Assembly (NCBI RefSeq): GCF_012912135.1
Contig: NZ_QMEB01000022.1
Location: 4,481-40,905, forward strand
Length of the DNA: 36,425 nt
From: Brasilonema bromeliae SPC951
GTDB lineage: Bacteria; Cyanobacteriota; Cyanobacteriia; Cyanobacteriales; Nostocaceae
Direction of reading: 5' to 3'
Shown: positions 8,366 through 19,526 of the stretch, piece by piece
How positions within the stretch are numbered: position 1 is the stretch's first letter
Layout of the letters: each line of letters starts with the position of its first letter
Notes under the pieces: model-generated
The model's database searches: none
Told to the model about the DNA's origin: nothing
What the model saw: the letters and a program-made list of their open reading frames with translations, nothing else
Made by a program: the position numbers and the translations under genes

Positions 8366-9061
8366 ATGCCTTTTAATACCCAACTGCTACCCCGCATCAA
8401 TGCTAAATCAATGCGGGAAAATGGTAAACAATATTACGTGGATACTCAGGGAAATCGCTTCCCTAGTGTGACGACAATACTTAACGCCACCAAACCGCAA
8501 GAAGACCGTGAGCGGCTGTTAAATTGGAAAGCACGTGTTGGAAGTGAAGAAGCTACCCGAATTACAACAGGAGCTAGTCGTCGAGGAACGCAAACACACA
8601 AACAAATTGAACGTTATCTACTCGGAGAAAATCCTGCTTGTTCTGAAGCCAGTCGTCCTTATTGGGAAAGTATCAAACCTGTTTTAGAAGAAATTGATAC
8701 AGTCAAACTTGTAGAAGGCTCAGTCTTTCACTACAACATGAGCTATTCCGGCAAAGTAGATTGTGTCGCAAGTTACAAAGGTATACCCTGCATTTGCGAG
8801 TGGAAAACAGCAGACAAACCTAAAGGTTCAGTTGAGCGTTTATATGAACATCCCTTGCAATTAACAGCTTATTTAGGAGCAGTTAACCAGTGTTATCAAG
8901 AATATGATATTGAAGTGAATCACGCCCTGTTGGTTGTAGCAATACCAGACACAGAAGCTGAGGTATTTTGGTTTGAGCCAGAAGTCATGAAAGATTACTG
9001 GATGCAGTGGGAACAACGAGTTGCTGAGTTTTGGAAACGTAGAAACACTTGGGGTTGGTAA
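8366..9061 (+). CDS. MGME1/RecB-like PD-(D/E)XK exonuclease-family protein
   Basis: 231 residues with the RecB-type nuclease order: RGTQTHKQIE (His78), YSGKVDCVASY (Asp132), CICEWKTADK (Glu145, Lys147) and PLQLTAYLGAVN (Gln165). The N-terminal RFPSVTTILNATKP matches the start of the MGME1 family, whose mitochondrial member processes single-stranded DNA ends; bacterial and phage homologues are common. All catalytic positions are present, so single-strand exonuclease activity is plausible. It stands alone, with no helicase, cas or phage genes adjacent, and lacks the four-cysteine iron-sulfur pattern of Cas4. ATG 8366 follows an A-run without a ribosome site. The biological role is unknown. Confidence 0.8.
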   Translation: MPFNTQLLPRINAKSMRENGKQYYVDTQGNRFPSVTTILNATKPQEDRERLLNWKARVGSEEATRITTGASRRGTQTHKQIERYLLGENPACSEASRPYWESIKPVLEEIDTVKLVEGSVFHYNMSYSGKVDCVASYKGIPCICEWKTADKPKGSVERLYEHPLQLTAYLGAVNQCYQEYDIEVNHALLVVAIPDTEAEVFWFEPEVMKDYWMQWEQRVAEFWKRRNTWGW

Positions 9062-9150
9062 TGGGGCGAAAACCTGAAACGCGAAAATTGGACAATAATT
9101 ACGAAGCAATCCAGACATTGTCCAATTTTATCTAAGTGTTGTAGAGCAGT

Positions 9151-10149
9151 TTATGCATTAACTACACAACGAAACCCAATATGAGACGTTGAAGTATCTA
9201 CTGTTTCTGGATGACGCGCGGCTGGTCGATAACGCTGACAGTAGTTAGGTGCACACAGAAAGGAACCACCTTTGAGTACCTTTCTAGGTATTTGGGATGG
9301 TGTATTTGGATCAAGGCTCTCTTGTTGGGTTCCGCCTCTGGGGTTGACTGGAATACAGCAAGATTTTGTCTTGTTTTCCGGGTGAGAATCTCGATACCAG
9401 TCAGTTGTCCACTCCCAAACGTTGCCTATCATATCGTACAAACCATAACCATTTGCAGGATACGAGCCGACAGATTCTGCCCCAGGAGAGCGCGACTTTA
9501 GATTTTGCCAAGGAAACTCACCTTCCCAAGTGTTAGCCATCCGCCTACCTTTGGGAGCAAATTCATTTCCCCAAGAGTAGACAGCACCCTCCAGCCCACC
9601 GCGAGCCGCAAATTCCCACTGTGCTTCCGTTGGCAACAATTTGCCTGCCCAAGCTGCGTAAGCTTCAGCATCTTCATAGGCAATATGTACCACAGGATAA
9701 TTTTCTCGCCCTTTGATAGAACTTCCAGGTCCTGTTGGATGTCGCCAGTTTGCACCCGGTACATAAACCCACCAGCTACAAGTTTGTAAATGAACTGGAT
9801 GTTTCGGCTGCTGAAATACAGCTGAGCCTGGTACTAAGAGTTCCGGTATAGCTCCAGGATAATCTTCTGGCTTTGGTGGACGTTCTGCCACTGTCACGTA
9901 ACCAGTTGCTTTGACAAAACGTTGAAACTGTTTGTTAGTAACAGCATAGCGATCCATCCAAAACCCATCTACACGGACAAGATGGGCTGGACTTTCCTCT
10001 GGGTAATGGTGGTCGGACCCGATCACAAAAGCACCACCAGGTATCCAGACCATGTCTTTATCGGGTGCTTTACCAGGACGCTTGATCGCGATTTGCCTGT
10101 CAGATTTACCAGATGAAACCTCTTGATGTACTGTTGTACGTTCCTGCAT
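9151..10149 (-). CDS. Formylglycine-generating enzyme (sulfatase-modifying factor)
   Basis: The 332-residue FGE-sulfatase domain protein converts the active-site Cys of a sulfatase to formylglycine. Family marks: DMVWIPGGAFVIGSD, PAHLVRVDGFWMDRYAVTN, LPTEAQWEFAARGG, NGYGLYDMIGNVWEW, and GGSFLCAPNYCQRYR with the two catalytic cysteines Cys299 and Cys304, ending in HIGFRC. Having both cysteines separates true FGEs from other members of the fold. Its gene starts 13 bases after the sulfatase stop, so the two are almost certainly co-transcribed. I chose ATG 10149, with AAGGA about ten bases upstream. The frame stays open to 10452, but that extension would lie inside the sulfatase gene and has no family similarity. 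Confidence 0.93.
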   Translation of the reverse strand: MQERTTVHQEVSSGKSDRQIAIKRPGKAPDKDMVWIPGGAFVIGSDHHYPEESPAHLVRVDGFWMDRYAVTNKQFQRFVKATGYVTVAERPPKPEDYPGAIPELLVPGSAVFQQPKHPVHLQTCSWWVYVPGANWRHPTGPGSSIKGRENYPVVHIAYEDAEAYAAWAGKLLPTEAQWEFAARGGLEGAVYSWGNEFAPKGRRMANTWEGEFPWQNLKSRSPGAESVGSYPANGYGLYDMIGNVWEWTTDWYRDSHPENKTKSCCIPVNPRGGTQQESLDPNTPSQIPRKVLKGGSFLCAPNYCQRYRPAARHPETVDTSTSHIGFRCVVNA

Positions 10150-10162
10150 GAATGACTTTTCC

Positions 10163-11533
10163 TTATGCTGGGTAAGGTAAGACTTGCCCGTTCCATTCCT
10201 CAAAGCGATCGCGCAACCGCTGCAATACTTTAGGATTGTTATCCTTGAGGTCAGTTTGTTCGCCTTCGTCATTGGCAAGATCAAACAGATATTCCTTCTC
10301 TCCCTGACGCAAGTACTTCCAATCCCCACTTCGGACTGCTGCTTGAAGTTGCCCTGAATTCCCACCAACATTAGATTTATAGCGCCAGAACAGCGTTCGA
10401 GGAGAAACGGGTTTTCTGCCCAGAAGAACTGGAAGCAAATTCTGACCATCAAGTGGATAGTTTGGGTCGGGTGAAGTACCTGTTGCTGCCAGAATTGTTG
10501 CTGTCAAGTCGAAAGTAATGATGACTTGGCTGTTCACTTGGTTTGGTTGAATCACTCCGGGCCAGCGAATAAAAGTGGGGACTCGCAAACCACCTTCATA
10601 CAAACTGCCCTTTTTCCCTTGAAAAGGTCCAATATCAGAGTACCTCTCACCCCCGTTATCACTGACAAAAATGACTATGGTGTTATCAGCCTGCCCAGAA
10701 TCTTTTAAAGCTTGCAAGACTCTACCAACTCCGTCGTCCAAACTTTTTAGGATCGCAGCGTAAGTTTCTGGTGAACCTCCGGCTGTGAAAGCATTTGAAT
10801 TGTAGAAAGTTCGACTCAACTCTTCATCTTCTGGTCCTTCCCAGGGCCAATGGGGCGCATTGTAATGAAGACTCAGGTAAAACGGTTGATTGCGGGGTCT
10901 AGTGAGGAATTCAACAGCACGTTCAGTGTACAAGTCTGTAGCGTAGCCTGGTTTATCTACACGCACCTCACCTTCATAGAAGTCAAGTTCTCCATCTAGA
11001 CCTTTGTGGGTAAAGTAGTCGATCGCCCCACTATAATTTCCAAAAAACTCATCAAAACCACTCTTAAGTGGACTGTAATCTGGAAGAAAACCAGCGTGCC
11101 ATTTACCAACCAATGCTGTTTGATAACCATTAGCTTTCAAAAGGGAAGCGATTGTTGGCTGTTGAGGCGGTAATCCTACAGTGTCACTTTCAACTAGGGG
11201 TTCTTGAAGACCAACTGGCAATCGCGCTGGATAACGACCTGTAAAAAAGCCAATCCGTGTTGGTGTGCAAACAGTTTGTGCCGCATAGGCATTGGTGAAG
11301 CGTGTACCTTCCTTTGCCAACTGGTCTAAATTTGGCGTTTGATAGGTTTTTCCATAAATACTAAGGTCGCCCCAGCCCAAGTCATCCGTCAAAATGAACA
11401 GTATGTTTGGACGCTTTCGTTTGGCGGCGACTGCTTCAAAAACGCTTGAGCCTCCTAATGTCAAAATTGTGCTAGCAAGTGCAGTCCCCACAAACTGACG
11501 ACGACTAATTGCTGGTAGTTTGCGTTTATTCAT
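10163..11533 (-). CDS. Tat-exported Cys-type sulfatase (arylsulfatase family)
   Basis: A 456-residue type I sulfatase that hydrolyses sulfate esters. The N-terminus is a Tat signal: SRRQFVG followed by a hydrophobic stretch and an Ala-rich cleavage region near residue 37. Metal ligands Asp50 and Asp51 lie in LFILTDDLGWGD. The modification motif is Cys89-T-P-T-Arg93 followed by GRYP, so the nucleophile is a cysteine that must become formylglycine. FVSDNGGE is the downstream metal motif. Export by Tat fits modification in the cytoplasm by the FGE encoded just downstream. AGGAG six bases before ATG 11533 supports the start. The substrate is unknown; sulfated polysaccharides or scavenged sulfate esters are plausible. 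Confidence 0.93.
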   Translation of the reverse strand: MNKRKLPAISRRQFVGTALASTILTLGGSSVFEAVAAKRKRPNILFILTDDLGWGDLSIYGKTYQTPNLDQLAKEGTRFTNAYAAQTVCTPTRIGFFTGRYPARLPVGLQEPLVESDTVGLPPQQPTIASLLKANGYQTALVGKWHAGFLPDYSPLKSGFDEFFGNYSGAIDYFTHKGLDGELDFYEGEVRVDKPGYATDLYTERAVEFLTRPRNQPFYLSLHYNAPHWPWEGPEDEELSRTFYNSNAFTAGGSPETYAAILKSLDDGVGRVLQALKDSGQADNTIVIFVSDNGGERYSDIGPFQGKKGSLYEGGLRVPTFIRWPGVIQPNQVNSQVIITFDLTATILAATGTSPDPNYPLDGQNLLPVLLGRKPVSPRTLFWRYKSNVGGNSGQLQAAVRSGDWKYLRQGEKEYLFDLANDEGEQTDLKDNNPKVLQRLRDRFEEWNGQVLPYPA

Positions 11534-11983
11534 TGATTTCTCCTGATGACTTTTTGATTACCTACGTTAAGCATGGTGATTCGAGCCTGAGTGATGAAAC
11601 TTCAGACTTGTTGGACACACATTTGTGACAAGCGGCTGAAAATTGGTTGGTGCTATATCCCGGACTATACTACGGTAAACTTATCTTGTAACAGTATCTT
11701 TACTACAGACATAATTGCACATATAGGATACGTGAAGCAAGTATTTTTCTAACAAATTGTGTGGGAAATGGCAGAAAAATAAATAAGTAGCCCTCGCTCC
11801 TGCTTTCAAGTTAGGCTGGAGTGGATTCTGTTTTAGGAATAATTGCCTTTCAAGCCCTTGCCGCAATTTTTCTCTGAAGGGAGAGATATATCCATTGACA
11901 GAAAACAGAAATAATAGGAATATAAGCGCCGATCAAATCAATAGTAAGCTGCTTGGTCATCAAAGGTCAGAGGTTAAAGACGA
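11534..11983. other. Intergenic region between divergent genes
   Basis: 450 bases with no supported gene. It should hold the sulfatase-operon promoter on the reverse strand and the promoter of the coiled-coil transporter gene on the forward strand (a candidate is at 11895-11923). Confidence 0.5.
11895..11923 (+). promoter_or_regulatory. Candidate promoter of the coiled-coil transporter gene
   Basis: TTGACA (11895-11900), then 17 bases, then GAATAT (11918-11923); TATAAG at 11921 is an alternative -10. The start codon is about 60 bases downstream. The -35 is a perfect consensus and the -10 is weak. Confidence 0.4.
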
Positions 11984-13933
11984 ATGGGGCGATACGAAAG
12001 GCGACCAGATAACCCACGAGAAAAAGGCGATCCATATGGGACAGCAGAAAATGCCTTACGGGCTGTCACTGAGGAACTGCAAATTCTCCAACGGAATTTG
12101 CTTAAGTCGTTACAGGAAGATACCAAGCGGTTGCAAGCAGAAAAAGACCGCTTAACTGAAGACATTAGACAGCTGCAAGAGGAAAAGGAACATCTTCAAC
12201 AGGCGTATCAAATTAATGAGCAGCAAACGTTGATTCGTCAGTTGTCACAAGTATTAGCTAATCATATATCTTTGCAGCTGCAATCTTCTTTGGAAACTTT
12301 AGCTACCCAAGCTATGGAACGTGTTTCCCAACCAGTGGGAAGTTCTGAACCAAGAGAAGCCACAAGTCACTCAACCAGTGAAGTAAATGAGTATGCGGAA
12401 AAACTCCTCGGTTCTTTGGATGACACCCTCACCATTACCTTTAACTCACTGCAACAGGAGTTGAAAAACTATCAAAGCGGTCTTTCTCAACAGTTATCCC
12501 GAATGATAGTCCAACAAAGGGAAGGCGAAGCAATTTTAATAGAGTTAGTGAATTGTCTCCGTAGAGAACTCAAAGAAACAACACAAAATTCACCATCTGC
12601 AATTGTACCAGTTCCCTCTGGTGAGATTGAACAAATTCTACAACAGCAACAGCTGACTTCTGAGGAAGTACCAACAAAGTTGCAAACAGATATTCCTCCA
12701 GAAACTACAGTTTTACCTAGGAAATTACCCCAGGAAGAAACCCCTGCTTGGAATTCTCTTTCCCAAAGTATAGCCTCGCCAAGCGAAACAACTCAGTCTC
12801 CTCCTGTGTTAGAAGAACCAACTCCCATCGCATCTCCAAGACGCGCCGTTTTAGAGCCAGAAACATCTCCTCCACCAGAGCCACAACTCACACCAAGGCA
12901 GAGGGGAATTTCTTCTTTACAAATCACAGGAATTATGCTGCTTGCATTCTCAACAGTCGCGTCAGCGCTGTACAACGTAGCTATTAAGGTGATTTTCCTC
13001 CCTGGCTCCCAAATTTTCGGTGTGTTTGATGCACAGCCCTTGATCTCACCTAATTTGGGTAATTCACTTTTCATTTTGACTCTCAGGATGTTGGTGGTTC
13101 TTCCGCTAATGTTGCTTTTGGCTCCCATGCTACATTCACGAGTATGGCAAGATCTGCAATACCTGGGTGACTCAGTTCGAGGGAACTCCAGTAATCCGAC
13201 TACAAAACGAGTGTTGATACTGTCAATTGTTAGTGGATGCTTTTTGTTTCTCTCTCAGGTACTCATCTACCTTGCCATCGGTCAAATTCCGACTGGGATG
13301 GCGATCGCACTTTTCTTTGTCTATCCAATTATCAACGGACTGCTGTCATGGTTTTTGTTCCGCGATCGCCTAACTTTATTCAGTTCTTTTGCTATAGCTG
13401 TTATTGGCATGGGTGAATTGTTCGTTTTAGGAAGTTCTAACAGTAGTGTCATTGGCAATATTCGTATCGGCAGCATTGCAGCAATTGCTTCAGGAGGTGC
13501 TTTTGCTTTGTACCTCCTAGTCTCCCGCATGTGTGCAGCCAAACTGCATCCAGTGTCTCTTACCTTAATCAACTTCGCTACGATGTTGCTGTTGTCTGTC
13601 TTCGGTTTGATACTGCCTTTACCCACAAGCTGGAACTTGCAACTAAACCGTGCTTACTTGCTCGAACTTGTTTTATGTGCTTTCCTACTGGGTGTACTGA
13701 CGCTTTTCAGCTATTTGTTCAATAATTTTGGAATTCGTAAAATTGGTGCCTCACGCTCAGCAATTATCGGTGCCACTATCCCCGCTCTAACGGTCATTTT
13801 TGCTGGGTTGATTCTTCAGGAAACCTTGCAACTTGAGCAAGTTTTGGGAGTTCTGCTGGTTAGCTTTGGAGCTGGAGCTCTCTGTTTTGAAAAAATCCGC
13901 AGGACTAAACCTTTTGATCAGTCTTCGCAGTGA
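11984..13933 (+). CDS. Coiled-coil domain fused to a DMT/EamA-type membrane transporter
   Basis: 649 residues. Residues 1-80 are charged and heptad-like (LQEDTKRLQAEKDRLTEDIR). 80-200 are further helical and Gln/Glu-rich. 200-308 are a Pro/Ser/Thr-rich linker. From about 312 the protein is hydrophobic, with roughly ten membrane segments in the two-fold arrangement of EamA transporters (IGQIPTGMAIALFFVYPIINGLLSWFLF in the first half, SAIIGATIPALTVIFAGLILQE in the second). Typical family members are about 300 residues with no such extension. There is no signal peptide, so the coiled coil should be cytoplasmic. The start at ATG 11984 has only a weak ribosome site, and the exact N-terminus is uncertain. 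The substrate is unknown. Confidence 0.85.
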   Translation: MGRYERRPDNPREKGDPYGTAENALRAVTEELQILQRNLLKSLQEDTKRLQAEKDRLTEDIRQLQEEKEHLQQAYQINEQQTLIRQLSQVLANHISLQLQSSLETLATQAMERVSQPVGSSEPREATSHSTSEVNEYAEKLLGSLDDTLTITFNSLQQELKNYQSGLSQQLSRMIVQQREGEAILIELVNCLRRELKETTQNSPSAIVPVPSGEIEQILQQQQLTSEEVPTKLQTDIPPETTVLPRKLPQEETPAWNSLSQSIASPSETTQSPPVLEEPTPIASPRRAVLEPETSPPPEPQLTPRQRGISSLQITGIMLLAFSTVASALYNVAIKVIFLPGSQIFGVFDAQPLISPNLGNSLFILTLRMLVVLPLMLLLAPMLHSRVWQDLQYLGDSVRGNSSNPTTKRVLILSIVSGCFLFLSQVLIYLAIGQIPTGMAIALFFVYPIINGLLSWFLFRDRLTLFSSFAIAVIGMGELFVLGSSNSSVIGNIRIGSIAAIASGGAFALYLLVSRMCAAKLHPVSLTLINFATMLLLSVFGLILPLPTSWNLQLNRAYLLELVLCAFLLGVLTLFSYLFNNFGIRKIGASRSAIIGATIPALTVIFAGLILQETLQLEQVLGVLLVSFGAGALCFEKIRRTKPFDQSSQ

Positions 13934-14350
13934 ACTAACCGCTTCTCGCCCCCGCCCCTAATCCCCAACGCCCTTCGGGTATGTCCTGAGCCCTATGGCT
14001 AACGCCACGGCTCCGTGCCGTTCGCGAAGCGTCTCCGAAGGAGATACGGACACGCTACGCGTTCGCCTCTGGCGTGCGCTTGCGCGAACGCAGTCGCCTA
14101 CGGAGGGAGACCCTCCCGCAGCCGGTTGTCGTCACCGTCATTCGCGCTGTCTCACCAGTCGCCACAACGGGGGCGTGCGCTTTGCGCTTACGCTCCTTGG
14201 CGGTACGAAGGAAACCCTCAAAGCAACGCCCTTATTCACCGCACGGGGCTAGCTCCTCCGTAGGGCGTGCTGCAGGCATAGGACTTCTCGTGCTTAGTGG
14301 AGCTTGCGCGCTTCCGAGGAAACCGGAGCAACAGACAACTTCTGGCACAT
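13934..14350. repeat. Cluster of GC-rich palindromic repeats
   Basis: Dense short palindromes, including TTCGCGAA, GTCTCCGAAGGAGATAC, GCTTGCGCGAACGC and GGAGGGAGACCCTCC (14103-14117). Base composition differs sharply from the AT-rich DNA that follows. Short frames are open in several phases at once, as expected of repeat DNA rather than genes. It is related to the modules at 2224, 21081 and 36380. Confidence 0.7.
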
Positions 14351-16678
<2,328 letters not shown>

Positions 16679-16685
16679 AAGCTTG

Positions 16686-16764
16686 TTAACAGTTAACAGT
16701 TAGCAGTATTAAAGTTGATTGATAGCTGATAACTGACTGATCACTGATAACTGATAACTGTTAG
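16686..16764. repeat. Imperfect inverted repeat between convergent genes
   Basis: TTAACAGTTAACAGTTA (16686-16702) and TAACTGATAACTGTTAG (16748-16764) are complementary at 15 of 17 positions. The spacer is made of similar GATAACTGA words. It may act as a weak terminator for hetR and the convergent gene, without a T-run. Confidence 0.45.
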
Positions 16765-16770
16765 TAGAGC

Positions 16771-17469
16771 TTATTTGCGACTGGGATTTGCCGGGGTTTG
16801 AGATGGTTGAGATGGGATTGGATTAGACTCAAAAGTTGGTCTAAAATCCGTAGGTTGCCGATTTGACGGGATAAAAGAAGGCAAAAAGCCGCTAACTTTG
16901 TCGCTGGCGTCGATACAAGCCTCCATTGCTTGAGTCGGGGCAAAATCGATTTCAGCACGCAAACCCACTACACATTGAGCAAAGCGTACAGGTAACAAGC
17001 TACGACCACAATAATTTAAAACTTCTGGACCAACAGCTTCACGACTGTACCGACTGATACCAACAACACAACTCCCTAGCTGTTCAGGACGCCGTGCTTG
17101 GCGACAACTTGCTAGCGCCTCAGAAGCTGCAATTTGTGTTTGTCGTCCAATTCCGGTCACACAGGCAGACAAGTCCCCAGGACGTAGTGCTTCAGCACAA
17201 GCAATTGACGCTGCTTGTGCAGCTACACCCACACTCAAAAGTCGTCCAGCACATACACGAAAATCATTTCCGTATGTGGGGGTGACAGCCATCCCTGATG
17301 AAGTCATTGCAAACCATCCAGTCACAGCAAAGACTGGTGTGGCGAGTACCGCAGTGGCTCTAAAAATAACTGCTTTTAAGGCGTCTGCGCTTCTTTCAAG
17401 ACGCTGTGCAGTGTGTCCAGCTATTTGCCCAAGCGTGTGGGTATTTTTGCTTTTTCTCTTGCCTAACAT
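16771..17469 (-). CDS. Membrane-anchored protein with regularly spaced cysteine pairs
   Basis: 232 residues, not assigned to a named family. A cationic N-terminus and one hydrophobic segment (about 32-56) suggest a membrane anchor or uncleaved signal. Residues 73-185 carry eight cysteines at 73, 91, 103, 122, 134, 154, 166 and 185, with spacings 18, 12, 19, 12, 20, 12, 19. This is a repeat of about 31 residues containing ALRPGDLSACVTGIGRQT-like sequence. The C-terminal 45 residues are Pro/Ser-rich. The arrangement suggests four helical-hairpin repeats joined by disulfides or binding a ligand (inference). I chose ATG 17469, with GGAG and CGGAAAAT upstream, over an in-frame start at 17523. It is convergent with hetR. 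Confidence 0.7.
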   Translation of the reverse strand: MLGKRKSKNTHTLGQIAGHTAQRLERSADALKAVIFRATAVLATPVFAVTGWFAMTSSGMAVTPTYGNDFRVCAGRLLSVGVAAQAASIACAEALRPGDLSACVTGIGRQTQIAASEALASCRQARRPEQLGSCVVGISRYSREAVGPEVLNYCGRSLLPVRFAQCVVGLRAEIDFAPTQAMEACIDASDKVSGFLPSFIPSNRQPTDFRPTFESNPIPSQPSQTPANPSRK

Positions 17470-17564
17470 TATTTTCCGTTCTCCAAACACCCAAAGGTAT
17501 GCTACCTCATGATAGAAGCCCACTTTGATGCTTGCAATACAGAGCAGCGAAGATGAGGAAGTGA

Positions 17565-17609
17565 GGGAGTGAGAAAGTGGGGAGTGAGAAAGTGGGGAGT
17601 GAGGAAGTC
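17565..17609. repeat. Three tandem copies of a 15-mer
   Basis: GGGAGTGAGAAAGTG at 17565-17579 and 17580-17594, then a third copy with two changes at 17595-17609. It lies between the divergent cysteine-pair gene and rpsD. Confidence 0.85.
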
Positions 17610-17662
17610 AAAGACAATTTCTGACCTTTCCTCCTTGGGTCCTCATCATTCAATGCCTTGAT

Positions 17663-17692
17663 TTCACAACTTAAATAGGACTGCGATATAAT
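17663..17692 (+). promoter_or_regulatory. Promoter of rpsD
   Basis: TTCACA (17663-17668), 18 bases, then a perfect TATAAT (17687-17692) preceded by TGCGA. The rpsD start codon is 45 bases downstream. This is the best sigma-70-type promoter I see in the window. Confidence 0.7.
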
Positions 17693-17736
17693 TATTTGTC
17701 TGGGTAAAGTTAAGCAAGATTAAATTTAGGAAACTC

Positions 17737-18345
17737 ATGTCCCGATACAGAGGACCACGTCTTAGGGTTATACGTCGCTTAGGCGATTTACCAGGATTAA
17801 CTCGTAAAAGCGCTAGACGCGCCTATCCGCCAGGTCAGCATGGTCAGAACCGCAAAAAACGTTCTGAATATGCCATCCGGTTGGAAGAAAAGCAAAAACT
17901 CCGCTTTAACTACGGTGTGACAGAAACGCAATTGCTGCGCTACGTACGCAAAGCAAGACGCGTTACCGGTTCTACCGGACAAGTGCTGCTGCAATTGCTA
18001 GAAATGCGCTTGGATAATACTGTTTTCCGCATGGGTATGGCTCCCACTATTCCGGCGGCTCGCCAACTGGTGAATCACGGTCATGTTACAGTTAACGGTC
18101 GCGTTGTCAATATTGCCAGTTACCAATGCCGTCCCGGAGAAGAAATTGCCGTTAGAAACCGGGAAGCATCACGGAAGTTGGTGGAAGCTAACTTACAATA
18201 CCCTGGTTTGGCAAACTTACCTAACCATCTGGAGTTTGACAAAAACAAGTTGCTTGGCAAAGTCAACAGCGTTATTGAACGCGAGTGGGTGGCGCTACAA
18301 ATTAACGAACTGCTTGTGGTGGAATACTACTCACGTCAAGCTTAA
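17737..18345 (+). CDS. rpsD: 30S ribosomal protein S4
   Basis: 202 residues, normal length. S4 binds 16S rRNA early in assembly of the 30S body. Seen: [22 protein letters not shown] at the N-terminus in the form typical of cyanobacteria and plastids, and the S4 RNA-binding domain [39 protein letters not shown] a few bases before ATG 17737 supports the start, and a strong promoter lies just upstream. It is a single gene here, not in a ribosomal operon, as is usual for rpsD in cyanobacteria. It is convergent with moaA. Confidence 0.98.
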   Translation: MSRYRGPRLRVIRRLGDLPGLTRKSARRAYPPGQHGQNRKKRSEYAIRLEEKQKLRFNYGVTETQLLRYVRKARRVTGSTGQVLLQLLEMRLDNTVFRMGMAPTIPAARQLVNHGHVTVNGRVVNIASYQCRPGEEIAVRNREASRKLVEANLQYPGLANLPNHLEFDKNKLLGKVNSVIEREWVALQINELLVVEYYSRQA

Positions 18346-18354
18346 GTCAACACT

Positions 18355-18382
18355 CAACAGTCCAAAGTCAACAGTCCAAAGT
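18355..18382. repeat. Tandem 14-mer between rpsD and moaA
   Basis: CAACAGTCCAAAGT occurs twice in direct tandem (18355-18368 and 18369-18382). A six-base hairpin AGAGTT-AA-AACTCT follows at 18385-18398. There is no clear terminator T-run. Confidence 0.8.
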
Positions 18383-18424
18383 CAAGAGTTAAAACTCTAT
18401 GAGTTTGGACTCGCGACTGGTGGA

Positions 18425-19414
18425 CTAACCACCAATTTGTGACATGGTGCGAGTATAAACACCAGTCTCTGTACCTGAATAACGTTGCTTAAAGTTAATA
18501 TCTGGCTTAATTGCCAACAAGTCCCTAACCTGCTCCCGCAATTTGGCAGTGCTGATACCTGTACGCAGAGCAGTTTTTAAGTCAATTTGATTAGTTTCAT
18601 TTAATAAACAGGGACGTAACCAACCATCGGCAGAAAGGCGCATCCGGTTGCAGCGATCGCAAAAACACTCCGACATCTGACTGATAAATCCCAGTGTCCC
18701 TTTCGCTCCCGGAATCTGAAACACATCAGCGGGTCCATTACCACGAACTTGGGATTCTGTCAATCCCCAACGCTGGCGGATACGTTGGCGTAACTCTTCT
18801 GAAGGTATCCAACTGCGATCGCCAAACAACTGCGAATTACCAATTGGCATAAACTCAATAAATCGCACGTGCCATTGTTTATCAATCGTCAACGCCGCGA
18901 GATCCAGAACTTCGTCGTCGTTGACATCGGGAATGACGACCACATTTAACTTCAGCGGGTCAAATCCTACGCGATAAGCCGCGTGAATCCCCTGCCAAAC
19001 TTGTTCCCAGCGTGGACGACCGCGATTATTAATAATTTGGTCAAAGGTGTCGGGATCAAGGGAATCTAGGCTAATATTGACTCGTCGCAAACCAGCATCG
19101 TACAGGTTTTGCGCCATTGGAGCGAGTAAAAAGCCGTTTGTTGTCATCGAGAGGTCTTGGGTTTGGGGGAGAGATGCTATTGCTTTCACCAACTCCACCA
19201 CACGGGGACGCAGTAAAGGTTCTCCCCCAGTCAAACGAAATCGGGTAAATCCAACGGGGATAAAGACTTCTTCTATGAGGGTTAGCAGTTCCTTATCAGT
19301 CAACAACTGCTGCTTGAGGATATAGTCAAGTTCCGCTCCCTCTGGCATACAGTATTGACAACGGAAGTTACAGCGGTCTATTAAACTTATGCGGAGGTAA
19401 TCTACCTGGTTCAT
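18425..19414 (-). CDS. moaA: GTP 3',8-cyclase MoaA (molybdenum cofactor synthesis)
   Basis: 329 residues. This radical-SAM enzyme makes 3',8-cyclo-GTP, the first step of molybdopterin synthesis. The first 4Fe-4S cluster motif is CNFRCQYC (Cys15, Cys19, Cys22). The SAM-binding GGEPLLRP and the C-terminal second cluster ([23 protein letters not shown]) are present. The protein ends in Gly-Gly, the double-glycine tail needed for activity in this family. The N-terminus is shorter than in E. coli but starts just before the radical-SAM strand as in other cyanobacteria. No other moa gene is adjacent, and there is no evident ribosome site before ATG 19414. Confidence 0.96.
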   Translation of the reverse strand: MNQVDYLRISLIDRCNFRCQYCMPEGAELDYILKQQLLTDKELLTLIEEVFIPVGFTRFRLTGGEPLLRPRVVELVKAIASLPQTQDLSMTTNGFLLAPMAQNLYDAGLRRVNISLDSLDPDTFDQIINNRGRPRWEQVWQGIHAAYRVGFDPLKLNVVVIPDVNDDEVLDLAALTIDKQWHVRFIEFMPIGNSQLFGDRSWIPSEELRQRIRQRWGLTESQVRGNGPADVFQIPGAKGTLGFISQMSECFCDRCNRMRLSADGWLRPCLLNETNQIDLKTALRTGISTAKLREQVRDLLAIKPDINFKQRYSGTETGVYTRTMSQIGG

Positions 19415-19526
19415 GGTTTTATAGAATTATCTGAACGGCTATATACACAGAATAATATCTTTGTCAAGCAACACAAGCTTGCTTTACGAATTTTATTTAT
19501 CTTATGGGGGTTCGGGGGCTATAAGA

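Noticed and set aside
8366-9061. Cas4 identity for the RecB-like nuclease
   Set aside because: The four-cysteine iron-sulfur arrangement of Cas4 is missing, and no cas genes or CRISPR repeats are nearby.
10150-10452. N-terminal extension of the formylglycine-generating enzyme, open in frame to 10452
   Set aside because: It lies wholly inside the sulfatase gene, has no family similarity, and ATG 10149 has a good ribosome site.
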